The translations under genes and the position numbers were made by a program. The notes beneath the pieces were generated by a model that was not told the DNA's origin, ran no database searches, and saw only the letters and a program-made list of their open reading frames with translations. Shown here in pieces: positions 24,717 to 33,061 of a stretch of 64,000 bases of DNA. Numbering within the stretch: the stretch's first letter is position 1; every line of letters begins with the position of its first letter. The stretch lies in the NCBI RefSeq assembly GCF_016461715.1, contig NZ_JAEMUI010000001.1, forward strand, positions 124,001 to 188,000, written 5' to 3'. The stretch comes from Marinomonas spartinae. Lineage in GTDB: Bacteria > Pseudomonadota > Gammaproteobacteria > Pseudomonadales > Marinomonadaceae.

Positions 24717-25904
24717 ATGGCTGTTGTTAAAATTGAAAATATAGACATTGTGTTTGGTAAAAACCTGGCTAAGACGTTACCGCTCATGGATAAAGGTCAT
24801 GGCCGCGATGAGATTATCGGCATAACGGGGGATGTGGTTGGTGTACGAGATGCCAATATTGAAGTAAATGAAGGCGAAATTTGCGTCTTGATGGGCTTGT
24901 CCGGTTCTGGTAAATCGACTTTGCTGCGCGCTGTGAATGGACTCAATAAAGTTGCCCGTGGTCGCTGCCTCGTTCGTGACGGGGACAAAATGGTCGATAT
25001 GGCTTCTTGTGATGATACAACCTTGCGCCGTATGCGAACTCATCGCGTGTCAATGGTCTTTCAGAGCTTTGCTTTGATGCCTTGGCTAACGGTATTAGAA
25101 AATGTGGCGTTTGGTTTAGAAATGCAAGGTATGCCAAAAAACAAACGCTTAGAGAGAGCGAAAGAGCAGTTAAAAATGGTGGGGCTTGATAAGTGGGCTT
25201 CTAAATATCCAGATGAGTTGTCTGGTGGGATGCGTCAACGGGTAGGCTTGGCCCGCGCTTTTGCGATGGACACCGATGTGTTGTTGATGGATGAGCCTTT
25301 TTCAGCATTGGATCCACTGATTCGTTCTCAGTTGCAGGATGAGTTGATTGAGTTGCAAAAGCGTCTGAAGAAAACCATCATTTTTGTGAGCCACGACCTA
25401 GATGAAGCACTGAAAATTGGTTCCAAAATTGCCATTATGGAATCGGCTCGTATTGTTCAACAAAATACCCCAGAACAAATTGTCCTTAACCCGGCGACTG
25501 AGTACGTTGAGCGATTTGTTGCTCATACAAACCCATTGCATGTGTTGTGTGGCAATTCATTGATGACGCCAATCGCAGAGCTACCAATAAAGGATGATCG
25601 TTATTCTTTAACGGAAAATCTTTGGATGACATTGAAAGAGGGTGAATTTGTTAATGTGCAATCGGCGCAGGGGGAGAGTGTTGCAACTGCCCAATGGGAA
25701 GAAGGAATGGGCATTGAGGATCTTCAAGAAGGGGTTATCGTTCGTGTGCCAGAAACCATTAAAATGCGTGATGCGGTGGAAATTCGCTATCAATCGAAAC
25801 GACCACTTTTACTAGAAAACGCAGGACAATGTGTCGGTTTATTAACCGATCATAATTTCTATCATGCTTTGCTGGGTAAACATTTTAGTCGTGATGGTGT
25901 GTAA
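24717..25904 (+). CDS. choV: Choline ABC importer, ATP-binding protein ChoV
   Basis: A 395-residue ATPase energising choline uptake. Walker A GLSGSGKST (about residue 59), Q-loop VFQSFALMPW, signature LSGGMRQRVGLARA and Walker B VLLMDEPFSALDP are all intact, with SHDLDEAL as H-loop. As in other ChoV/ProV proteins the C-terminal 130 residues form a regulatory extension (from about residue 265), although no clear pair of CBS motifs is visible. It ends the choline operon and is followed by a hairpin at 25925-25956. Confidence 0.94.
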   Translation: MAVVKIENIDIVFGKNLAKTLPLMDKGHGRDEIIGITGDVVGVRDANIEVNEGEICVLMGLSGSGKSTLLRAVNGLNKVARGRCLVRDGDKMVDMASCDDTTLRRMRTHRVSMVFQSFALMPWLTVLENVAFGLEMQGMPKNKRLERAKEQLKMVGLDKWASKYPDELSGGMRQRVGLARAFAMDTDVLLMDEPFSALDPLIRSQLQDELIELQKRLKKTIIFVSHDLDEALKIGSKIAIMESARIVQQNTPEQIVLNPATEYVERFVAHTNPLHVLCGNSLMTPIAELPIKDDRYSLTENLWMTLKEGEFVNVQSAQGESVATAQWEEGMGIEDLQEGVIVRVPETIKMRDAVEIRYQSKRPLLLENAGQCVGLLTDHNFYHALLGKHFSRDGV

Positions 25905-25924
25905 CTGCGAGAAGTCGTTAGATG

Positions 25925-25956
25925 AGACCTTTGCTCGCGATGTCGAGTAAAGGTCT
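25925..25956. terminator. Hairpin after choV (GAGACCTTTGC type)
   Basis: AGACCTTTGCTCG (25925-25937) pairs with CGAGTAAAGGTCT (25944-25956) over 13 bp with one G-U wobble and a 6-base loop. The following bases are TTAATCG, so the T-run is poor; it may end transcription weakly or protect the 3' end. It lies between convergent choV and the HcnB-like gene. It shares 11 bases with the parE/nrtR hairpin and the MITE terminus. Confidence 0.6.
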
Positions 25957-25984
25957 TTAATCGATCAGTGTTTATGGTATGAGG

Positions 25985-27388
25985 TTAGTCACTTAGGTCC
26001 GCTAGCTCGTCGAGTGTGAGGGGTTTGATTGGCATACGAATGTGGTAGTAGCCGACTTGCTCTTCTTCTACTTGGAGGGTCTGTGCAATGAGGTTACTGA
26101 CTGTTAGACCGCATAAGCGACCTTGACAAGGTCCCATTCCCGCTCGGCAAAATGCTTTTGCTTGGTTGGGCCCCGTGCAACCTTGTTTGGCTATCCGCCT
26201 AATTTCCCCAGCACTGACTTCCTCACAACGACATACTATGACATTATCTGGCGGTGTTAGAAAGGTTTGAGCAGGTTGATAGAGTTTATCTAAAAAAGGC
26301 CTTATGGCTTGGTGTTTATTGAGGGCATTTTTTGCTTCGTTAATCTCGCCTTTTAAGTCTTGGTCATGGATGTTATTTATTTGCTGGTGTATTGTTAATG
26401 CACTCAATTTTCCTTGCCATTTGGCGGCTATCGCGCCTGCAATACCTCTGCCGTCACCAGCGATAAAGATGTCCTTTCTAGAGCTTTCTCCAAAGTCGTT
26501 AACAACAGGTTTCCAGCACATTTGCAAGTGGTCCCATTTGTGCTCAAGGTCTAGTGCTCGGCTTAACTGTACATTGGGAACAACACCTTGATGAACCAGC
26601 AGAGTTTGGCAGTCAATCTTTATGCTGGTGTTTTTGGTTGTTGCAATAACTTGAGCTAATTGTCCGGTATCGCCTTCCAAGGCTGTCAGTTCGTTTACTT
26701 GTTTGATGATGCGTATATTGGATTTTTTAAGTTTCCAAAGTAACCCTGTGCCTTTTAACAACAGGGGAAGGTTTTTTAATGCATCAGGGAAGTAGGGAAA
26801 GGCTTGCCATAGTTGCCCTTTTCGAGTCGTGTCTAAAATGGCGGAGATGGGGATACCTGCTTGCATAAGCTGCACCGCAACCAATAACATAAGAGGGCCA
26901 CTGCCAGCTAGAACCAAGGGGGTTTTAGGAGTGATGCCAGTTGTTTTTAACAGTATTTGTGCAGCGCCACAGGTCATTACACCAGGCAATGTCCAGCCAG
27001 CAAAAGGTACAGGACGTTCTAGAGCACCAGTAGCTATGAGAATTTTCTTAGCGCTAAGAAGCTGGCTTTTGCCGTTGCAGCTAAACGCAATTTGATTTTT
27101 TTCGTCGATCGACCACACCATGCTACTGGAAAAATAGTTTACTTGGCTTGCCTCAAATGGCTGGAGTAACGTTCTTCCAACGTAATAGTCTTTTCCTAGT
27201 ATTTTGGAGTCACTTAGAGGGGCATCTTTGATACCACGATAGATCTGTCCTCCGGGGGATGCTTGTTCGTCTAGTATGGCAACGGATAGGCCTTTGGAGG
27301 CCGCAGTGATGGCGGCACTCATTCCAGCAGGGCCAGCCCCGATAATGATGAGGTCATAGTTTTTTTGCTTCATATCGTTTGCTTTCAT
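25985..27388 (-). CDS. HcnB/OoxA-type FAD-NAD(P) oxidoreductase subunit with [2Fe-2S] domain
   Basis: A 467-residue flavoprotein of the class that includes HcnB, opine oxidase OoxA and the alpha subunit of D-hydroxyproline dehydrogenase. An FAD motif opens the chain (DLIIIGAGPAGMSAAI), a second nucleotide motif lies at PLVLAGSGPLMLL (about residue 156), and FIAGDGRGI is the second FAD contact. The C-terminus has a BFD-like Cys cluster VIVCRCEEVS...CTGPNQAKAFCRAGMGPCQGRLCG that holds a [2Fe-2S] group. It is the last gene of the minus-strand operon. A start at 27373 is an alternative. Confidence 0.88.
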   Translation of the reverse strand: MKANDMKQKNYDLIIIGAGPAGMSAAITAASKGLSVAILDEQASPGGQIYRGIKDAPLSDSKILGKDYYVGRTLLQPFEASQVNYFSSSMVWSIDEKNQIAFSCNGKSQLLSAKKILIATGALERPVPFAGWTLPGVMTCGAAQILLKTTGITPKTPLVLAGSGPLMLLVAVQLMQAGIPISAILDTTRKGQLWQAFPYFPDALKNLPLLLKGTGLLWKLKKSNIRIIKQVNELTALEGDTGQLAQVIATTKNTSIKIDCQTLLVHQGVVPNVQLSRALDLEHKWDHLQMCWKPVVNDFGESSRKDIFIAGDGRGIAGAIAAKWQGKLSALTIHQQINNIHDQDLKGEINEAKNALNKHQAIRPFLDKLYQPAQTFLTPPDNVIVCRCEEVSAGEIRRIAKQGCTGPNQAKAFCRAGMGPCQGRLCGLTVSNLIAQTLQVEEEQVGYYHIRMPIKPLTLDELADLSD

Positions 27389-27423
27389 GTTGTTTGGTGT
27401 GATGTATTGTTCTTCTATACAAA

Positions 27424-27750
27424 TTAGCTTGGGTTCAGATCATGATGAATGAGTCTGGCGCCATTTTGGGTGCGTATGTCCATATTAGCTTCCACCTTAG
27501 TCATGCACGCTTGGATATTTTCTTTGCCATTGATTTGTACTAAGCAATCAAAGCACACGCCCATCATGCAATAGGGTGCGCGTTTTTTTCCGCTGATAGG
27601 GGTTCTGCGATTCATCTCTATACCGGACAATAAAATAGCAGCTGCGACACTGTCATTGGGTTGAACCATAATTGTTTGCCCATTGATAGTGACTGGAATA
27701 GGTGAAGATTCACGGATGGCTTGTCTATTAAAGTGTGAATCGGTTGGCAT
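27424..27750 (-). CDS. HcnA-type small [2Fe-2S] subunit
   Basis: A 108-residue ferredoxin-like subunit (Fer2_4 type) that carries electrons within the dehydrogenase complex. The cluster ligands are C-x4-C-x2-C in APYCMMGVCFDCLV and a further Cys in QACMTKV. The true start is the ATG at 27750, preceded by GGGAGGTG; the frame stays open to 27837 but that extension overlaps the previous gene and adds a spurious hydrophobic stretch. It overlaps the end of the DadA-like gene by 23 bp, which indicates coupled translation. Confidence 0.88.
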   Translation of the reverse strand: MPTDSHFNRQAIRESSPIPVTINGQTIMVQPNDSVAAAILLSGIEMNRRTPISGKKRAPYCMMGVCFDCLVQINGKENIQACMTKVEANMDIRTQNGARLIHHDLNPS

Positions 27751-28849
27751 TAAACACCTCCCAAGCAGGATCAAAGTCATTATTAGCAATCCAGTCAGCC
27801 AGTGGTCCTTGGTGGAAAGCGCCCAAGGTGACGCCACTGTGACAAGTCACAAGGTACGCTCCTGGATTGGATAGAGACTGTTGGTAAATAGGATAGCCAT
27901 CTGGTGTCATTACGCGTAAAGCTCCCCATGCTCTGACAAGACGGAGATCTTTGAGAATGGGAAACATCTTGCGGGCGCGTGAAGCAATCAGGGCCATCGT
28001 TTCGAGTGTTGTGCCTTGATTAAGCCCAACGTCTTCTTTGGAATCGCCAATTTGCACTGTACCTTCTCCCGTTTGGCGAACATGGCCTGTTGGATAATGG
28101 AGAAAGTTCCGAACTCGCTCACTGACCAGTACTTGTCCTCTGTTAGGCTGAACGGGTGCGTTTAGGCCTACCATAGGGGCTAATCTTTGATTACCCAAAC
28201 CAGCGGCTAATATGACTTTTCCACAGTGAAAAACAGTATTATTTTGCGTGGTAATGGTGAAGTCTTTGTCTTGTTGTTTGAGACTGATAACTTGGCCTTG
28301 GTGAACCAATTTTCCACCGTGTTTTAGAAAAAGTTCTGTCATGGCTCGCAGGTAAAGCAATGGATTTAAATGCCCGTCTTCTGGACACCAAGTGGCTCCT
28401 GTTACCTCTGGGCCAGCTTCTGGAAAAAACTCTCTAACTTGTGCTAAATCTAGGGTAGAAAATGGGTAATCATTTTTCGCCGCTTGCTGTATTTTTGTAA
28501 GCATTGCTTGACGTGCTTGCAGTTCATCTTCGCTCAAGCATAAATACAATCCACCTTTTTGTTCTAGCTGAATGTCGATGCCTGTTTCTGCGTTTAGGTG
28601 ATCAGCAAATGGTTTCCATAATTTGGCGGATTGGCGAGTAATGGTTGCATATTGAGGTAGAGTATCTCCTTTCCCTTGAACCCACACTAAACCAAAATTA
28701 CCACGAGAGGCTCGAAGTCCATTGTCGTTTTCATCAAGCAAGGTAACATTGTGTCCGTTACGTAATAGGCCTAGTGAGATGGCTAAACCCACAATACCAC
28801 CGCCGATTACGCAGGTATCTGAGCTTTTTTGATTCTCAGAAATATACAT
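27728..28849 (-). CDS. HcnC/OoxB-type (DadA-like) FAD amino-acid dehydrogenase subunit
   Basis: A 373-residue DAO-family flavoprotein, the catalytic subunit expected to oxidise a D-amino acid, N-substituted amino acid or opine. The FAD motif CVIGGGIVGLAISLGLLRNGHNVTLLDEND opens the chain. GQVISLK and VILAAGLGNQRLAP follow the second fold half, and RAWGALRVMTPDGYPI with YLVTCHSGVTLGAFHQGPLADWI is the C-terminal FAD-closing motif. AAGGAC precedes the start. It lies 68 bp after dctP with a hairpin between, and overlaps the HcnA-like gene. Confidence 0.9.
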   Translation of the reverse strand: MYISENQKSSDTCVIGGGIVGLAISLGLLRNGHNVTLLDENDNGLRASRGNFGLVWVQGKGDTLPQYATITRQSAKLWKPFADHLNAETGIDIQLEQKGGLYLCLSEDELQARQAMLTKIQQAAKNDYPFSTLDLAQVREFFPEAGPEVTGATWCPEDGHLNPLLYLRAMTELFLKHGGKLVHQGQVISLKQQDKDFTITTQNNTVFHCGKVILAAGLGNQRLAPMVGLNAPVQPNRGQVLVSERVRNFLHYPTGHVRQTGEGTVQIGDSKEDVGLNQGTTLETMALIASRARKMFPILKDLRLVRAWGALRVMTPDGYPIYQQSLSNPGAYLVTCHSGVTLGAFHQGPLADWIANNDFDPAWEVFNANRFTL

Positions 28850-28873
28850 GATTTGAATTGTCCTTATATTATA

Positions 28874-28899
28874 GGTGGTTCGAAAAATATCGAACCACC
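28874..28899 (-). other. Strong RNA hairpin between dctP and the flavoenzyme genes
   Basis: GGTGGTTCGA (28874-28883) and TCGAACCACC (28890-28899) form a perfect 10-bp stem with a 6-base loop. No T-run follows, so read-through is likely, with the hairpin limiting decay of the upstream dctQMP message. The layout mirrors the choX-choW hairpin. Confidence 0.75.
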
Positions 28900-28917
28900 A
28901 TGTTAAATGGTGCTAAA

Positions 28918-29922
28918 TCAATGAGTACCGATGGCTTTATCTAAAACACCATCTGCCCATTTCGCCCCCATATCTTTAATCACCACGGGCCATACTTTTT
29001 GACGAACAATTTTTGAGGTCTCTTCAATTTGCTGATCTGTAACGGGTAAAATAGTGGCTCCCGCTTTTACCAACAGTTGTTCGTTACGCTTCTGATCTGC
29101 TTCCGCAGATTCCCAACGAGCACTCTCAAACTTTGCTGCTGCTGTCATAAGCGCATTTTGTTCTTGCTTATTCAGGTCATCAAAGGTCTCTTGGTTGATA
29201 ATGAGGTACCACATTTCAAAATGCGTATTGAGTGGAAGGTAGTATTTGGTGACGTCTCTAAAAGAGGCGTAATATCCTTCCGCTCCTGATCCCATTACAC
29301 CGTCTACAACACCTGTTTGTACTGCTGTAAAGGCTTCTGAAAAGGGGAGAGGAGAACCAATATAGCCGATATCGTCAGCGGTAAGCTGGAAAGCTTTGAC
29401 TGGTGGAACACGTAATTTAATCCCTTTTTTAACATTAGGATCTGCCGCGTTAGCGACATATTTATTAAGTGAGATGCCTCCAAAGTAAACAGGCCATCCC
29501 GCTAGAACTTTAATACCCTGTTTGGCATACAGCTGGCTGACTGTGTTACGAAGGGGGGAATTTGGGGCAAAGACCTTTTTAGCCTCTGCCCAGTTATTGA
29601 CAAGGTAAGGTAGATACACTATCTGAAAGCGCTTATCTACAGAAGATGAAGGGGGTTGAACTGCCATATCGACAGCACCAAGTCCCACCCGTTGTTGCAC
29701 TAATGTGTAATCCCCCAGAGCACTGGCAGGGTAAACCTGAATTTTGATCTTGTTGTTTGTGGCTTTGGCGACATCATCAGCAAAGTGTCTGACGTCTACA
29801 TCTATTGTGGCGCCTTCGGGACGAACGTGGGAAAGCTTTAATGTTGTTGCATACAAGGGTGCAGCAGCAAAAAGACAAACCGATGTTATAAGTGTCCATT
29901 TTTTAAGTTTCTTGATAGTCAT
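28918..29922 (-). CDS. TRAP transporter, periplasmic binding protein (DctP type)
   Basis: A 334-residue extracytoplasmic binding protein of a TRAP importer. The signal peptide spans about residues 1-25 (ends LYAT). The mature chain begins TLKLSHVRPEGATIDVDVRHFADDVAKATNNKIKIQVYPASALGD, the classic DctP opening, and keeps the substrate-clamping arginine region KGIKLRVPPVKAFQ and the segment AVQTGVVDGVMG. Ribosome site GGAG. It is the third gene of the dctQMP operon and the likely high-copy product, as a hairpin follows it. Its substrate should be that of the oxidase downstream. Confidence 0.9.
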   Translation of the reverse strand: MTIKKLKKWTLITSVCLFAAAPLYATTLKLSHVRPEGATIDVDVRHFADDVAKATNNKIKIQVYPASALGDYTLVQQRVGLGAVDMAVQPPSSSVDKRFQIVYLPYLVNNWAEAKKVFAPNSPLRNTVSQLYAKQGIKVLAGWPVYFGGISLNKYVANAADPNVKKGIKLRVPPVKAFQLTADDIGYIGSPLPFSEAFTAVQTGVVDGVMGSGAEGYYASFRDVTKYYLPLNTHFEMWYLIINQETFDDLNKQEQNALMTAAAKFESARWESAEADQKRNEQLLVKAGATILPVTDQQIEETSKIVRQKVWPVVIKDMGAKWADGVLDKAIGTH

Positions 29923-29966
29923 TTGTTTTCTCCAGTTGTGATTATGAGTTGTTATTCATGCTTTTT

Positions 29967-31265
29967 TTAATAACCAAATGCTTTGGGGATGTACTCTGAT
30001 AGGCTAGGCCAGGCGGATACTAGGATCACCACTGGAATGTAACCAAACAGTAAAAGTATCATGGAGGGTTTAACCACCTCAGTGAACTTCACTTTACCTA
30101 TGCGAGCCCCCAAATATAGAATGCTTGCATAAGGCGGCGTCACACCTCCCATAGCCGTATTAACGCCTATGATGGCTGCAAATTGGATTGGGCTAATATG
30201 TAATGCTGTCATTAAAGGCAGGAGCAGTGGGGCGGTTAAAATGATGGCAGTAATATCGTTTACTATCATTCCTATGACAAATAGGAACAAATTGACGAGT
30301 ATCAACAGGATAATTTTGTTTTCAGTTATATGAAAAATTCCATTAACAATTGCTTGGGGGATATTTTCCATAACAAAGATTTGGCTGAGCATAAGACTGA
30401 AAAGAATCATGATCAAAATACTGCCAACTGCTGTCGCAGACTCTTTACCTGCCTCAAAGAAACTTTTTAGAGTTAGTCCTTTGTATATGAAAAAGCCAAC
30501 GGGAAGAGCGTAAATAACGGCAATAGCGGCTGCTTCGGTTGGTGTCATGATGCCACCATAAATGCCTCCTAAAATGATAAGTGGCATAAGCAGGGCTGGG
30601 CCAGCGTGAATAGTTCGCTTGGTAGCCAATTTGACCAGTTCAGAAGTATCGAGTGATTCATCTAATACTAAAGGAAACTTACGCACCATCACTAAATTCA
30701 CAATCGCAAAGCCTAGCATGATGAGCAGTCCAGGTCCTAAGGTGGCAAGAAAGCTCGCTAGAATAGAAGTATCTGTGACCCACCCATACACTATCATGGT
30801 GACACTTGGGGGGATGAGTAGGCCAAGAACAGAAGAATTAGCAATCAAGGCGGTAGCGTAGGCTCTCGGGTAGCCTTTTTTTTCCATTTCTGGAATCAAT
30901 AGAGGGCCGATAGCGGCGATACCCGTGAGACCACTTCCAGATATAGCGCCAATAATCGCACAACATACTGTGGCAACCACTCCTAATCCGCCACGTATTC
31001 TGCCGACAAAGACATTTACAAAATTCAATAAACTTCCAGCAATGCCGCTTACGCTCATAATGGTTCCGGCAAAAACAAACAGAGGAATGGCCAACAATAC
31101 GGGGTTAGTTAGCTGACTAAAGCCCCAGAGCATCATACCGCGCATTGTGGATTCGCCTAGTAGGGTCATGACCATTAAGGCTGCACCAAAGCAGTAAGGA
31201 AGAGGTACGCCAAGTGATAAAAATAGCACCAATACTACAAAGGCCAATATGGCTATTTCGATCAT
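29967..31265 (-). CDS. TRAP transporter, large membrane subunit (DctM type)
   Basis: A 432-residue permease with about 12 hydrophobic segments, typical of the large TRAP subunit that uses the sodium gradient. Signatures include IPLFVFAGTIMSVSGIA near the start, ISGSGLTGIAAIGPLLIPEMEKKGY, IPPSVTMIVYG, TPTEAAAIAVIYAL and GVNTAMGGVTPPYASILYLGA. Its start is 1 bp from the dctQ stop, indicating coupling. It lies between dctQ and dctP. Confidence 0.93.
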   Translation of the reverse strand: MIEIAILAFVVLVLFLSLGVPLPYCFGAALMVMTLLGESTMRGMMLWGFSQLTNPVLLAIPLFVFAGTIMSVSGIAGSLLNFVNVFVGRIRGGLGVVATVCCAIIGAISGSGLTGIAAIGPLLIPEMEKKGYPRAYATALIANSSVLGLLIPPSVTMIVYGWVTDTSILASFLATLGPGLLIMLGFAIVNLVMVRKFPLVLDESLDTSELVKLATKRTIHAGPALLMPLIILGGIYGGIMTPTEAAAIAVIYALPVGFFIYKGLTLKSFFEAGKESATAVGSILIMILFSLMLSQIFVMENIPQAIVNGIFHITENKIILLILVNLFLFVIGMIVNDITAIILTAPLLLPLMTALHISPIQFAAIIGVNTAMGGVTPPYASILYLGARIGKVKFTEVVKPSMILLLFGYIPVVILVSAWPSLSEYIPKAFGY

Positions 31266-31266
31266 T

Positions 31267-31788
31267 TTAATGGTCCTTTTTTGTCATGGAGAGAGAGGAT
31301 ATTGATGAGGAGTTATTAGGGGGATTTTGATTTTTTATCAGCTTAAGGGTGTTTTTGTATAAGTGGCTAATGGTAAATAACGTCATTAAAGACAAGCCTA
31401 TGAATAAGGATGATTCGTAGGTAAAGGTAGGAATATAGAGTGTTGGCGTTTCTTTCCAGATGCGAATTGAGTATGCAAAGTAACGCCAAGCCCACCATGT
31501 TAGCCATAGAGAAACCATGATGCTAAGAAAATCGGAAATGATGTGTAAAACTAACTTCGCTCTGTCTGTTTTTAGAAAAATCTCCAGCACATTTGCGCGT
31601 ATTTGTGTGTCTTCACGTGAAGCATTTACACTGCCTAAAATATAGAGCCATATGGTTGGTATGAGAACTATTTCTTCTAACCCCATTACGGGAGTTTGAA
31701 GCACATAGCGGGTGACGACTTGTACAAATTGGCTTGCCGCAACAATACTAATGAGTATGGTTAAGACATATTTAAAGACTTGTTCCAT
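31267..31788 (-). CDS. TRAP transporter, small membrane subunit (DctQ type)
   Basis: A 173-residue protein with four hydrophobic segments (about residues 8-28, 42-58, 80-100 and 122-142). QVVTRYVLQTPVMGLEEIVLIPTIWLYILGS is the standard DctQ motif. Polar C-terminal tail of about 25 residues. First gene of the operon, preceded by GAGGT and divergent from a LysR gene across 161 bp, where the operon promoter and LysR site should lie. Confidence 0.9.
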   Translation of the reverse strand: MEQVFKYVLTILISIVAASQFVQVVTRYVLQTPVMGLEEIVLIPTIWLYILGSVNASREDTQIRANVLEIFLKTDRAKLVLHIISDFLSIMVSLWLTWWAWRYFAYSIRIWKETPTLYIPTFTYESSLFIGLSLMTLFTISHLYKNTLKLIKNQNPPNNSSSISSLSMTKKDH

Positions 31789-31949
31789 TGTGACCTCTTG
31801 ATTGTCATATTTTTTAATTAGATGGTTATCTGACCGTCATGTTTTTCTTATTAGTTTAGTGATTGATCAATAATGATGGCTTGAATTAATAGCATCAAAT
31901 CGTTTATAAGTATGAGTTGATCATATTTTGTTATGAACTGGAGAGAGTT

Positions 31950-32882
31950 TTGGCTCGTCTTACTTATCGTCAAATAGAAGCATTTCGTGCTGTGATGCTA
32001 AACGGCACGACCAGTGGTGCTGCCGATATGATGTGTATTAGTCAGCCAGCAGTGAGCCGCTTATTGAGCGACTTTGAAGCAGAGTTGGGCGTTACCATGT
32101 TTGAAAGGCACAAAAAAAGGTTAATTGCGACGCCTGAAGCTCATGTATTTTATGCCGAAGTAGAACGCTCTTTTATCTCACTTGAGCGTTTAGCGAGAGC
32201 GGCCGACGATTTGAAAGAGTGCCACCTTGGCTTTCTCCGTATTGCTTCCATGCCTGCTGTATCCATTGAGTTTATTCCTACAGTCATCCATGCTTTTAAT
32301 ACTGCACATCAAGGTGTTTCTCTGTCATTTCAAGTTAGAAGTACTCAACAGGTTGTGGATCTTGTCGCCAGTCAACAATATGATGTGGGGATTGTGTCGG
32401 CTATTCCGGTTGCTGATAGAGCGGTTGGCTCCGAGATATTGGCGAAAGCTCGGATGATTTGTATTCTTCCTCCGAATCATCAATTGGCCAATAAAGCCGT
32501 AATTTCCCCAGAAGATTTAGCTGGGGAATCGTTTATTTCTCTTGGGATCGAGCAAAGTATTCGTTCTAAGATAGATAATGTTTTTGAAAGTGCTAATGTG
32601 TATGTCAAAAAAACGATGGATACTCAACTCGTGCACAGTGCCTGTGCCATGGTTTTACAAGGAGATGGAGTGTCAATTGTAGAGCCTATTGCAGCGTTGC
32701 ATTATCAAAAGCTAGGCTTGTTATTAAAGCCTTTTGAACCGCTGATTGAATATCGTTACAATTTGATTTACCCCGCCCACAAAGCCAAATCGAGCTTGGT
32801 GCAATCTTTTGTTACGTTGCTTCGGAAGGAGCTCGGCATATTGCGAGAAAATAGTAATGGCATTCTGGAGTTTATCGATTAG
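31950..32882 (+). CDS. LysR-family regulator of the TRAP/oxidase operon
   Basis: A 310-residue LysR regulator: winged helix MARLTYRQIEAFRAVMLNGTTSGAADMMCISQPAVSRLLSDFEAELG, linker helix and a substrate-binding domain (LRIASMPAVSIEFIP onwards). The best start is TTG at 31950, with GGAGAG 4-9 bases upstream; an in-frame TTG at 31917 has no such site. Among LysR proteins the opening resembles the NocR/OccR/ArgP-like opine and amino acid group, which fits the oxidase neighbours. Divergent from dctQ, hence the probable activator of that operon. Confidence 0.88.
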   Translation: MARLTYRQIEAFRAVMLNGTTSGAADMMCISQPAVSRLLSDFEAELGVTMFERHKKRLIATPEAHVFYAEVERSFISLERLARAADDLKECHLGFLRIASMPAVSIEFIPTVIHAFNTAHQGVSLSFQVRSTQQVVDLVASQQYDVGIVSAIPVADRAVGSEILAKARMICILPPNHQLANKAVISPEDLAGESFISLGIEQSIRSKIDNVFESANVYVKKTMDTQLVHSACAMVLQGDGVSIVEPIAALHYQKLGLLLKPFEPLIEYRYNLIYPAHKAKSSLVQSFVTLLRKELGILRENSNGILEFID

Positions 32883-32922
32883 GACAAAGCTGTTTAGTTC
32901 TAATTTAGATCTTTAACACTTA

Positions 32923-33061
32923 GAGACTTTTGCACGACTGCTGCGCTTGCCAATACTTTGTTAAAAACAGACTCAAAATGCTCATTTATAGGGATAAACT
33001 CCGCTTTCTCGTCTGTTTTTGCCGCGTCTTGGCGTCGCTCGCGACATCGTGCAAAGGTCTC
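32923..33061. mobile_element. Fold-back MITE with IS5-type ends, 139 bp
   Basis: Terminal inverted repeats GAGACTTTTGCACGA (32923) and TCGTGCAAAGGTCTC (ending 33061) match at 14 of 15 positions. They are flanked by a 3-bp duplication TTA (32920-32922 and 33062-33064). The inner parts of both arms also align (AAAAACAGAC appears in both arms, inverted), so the element is a long imperfect hairpin with no coding capacity. GAGACCTTTGCA-like ends and a 3-bp TNA duplication fit elements mobilised by an IS5-group transposase. The rest of the 533-bp gap (32883-33415) has no other clear feature. Confidence 0.82.

Noticed and set aside
25985-28849. Cyanide-producing hcnABC operon
   Set aside because: The three subunits match the HcnABC class, but gene order (C-A-B), the TRAP genes upstream and the LysR gene fit a catabolic amine dehydrogenase better; no specific HCN synthase feature could be shown.
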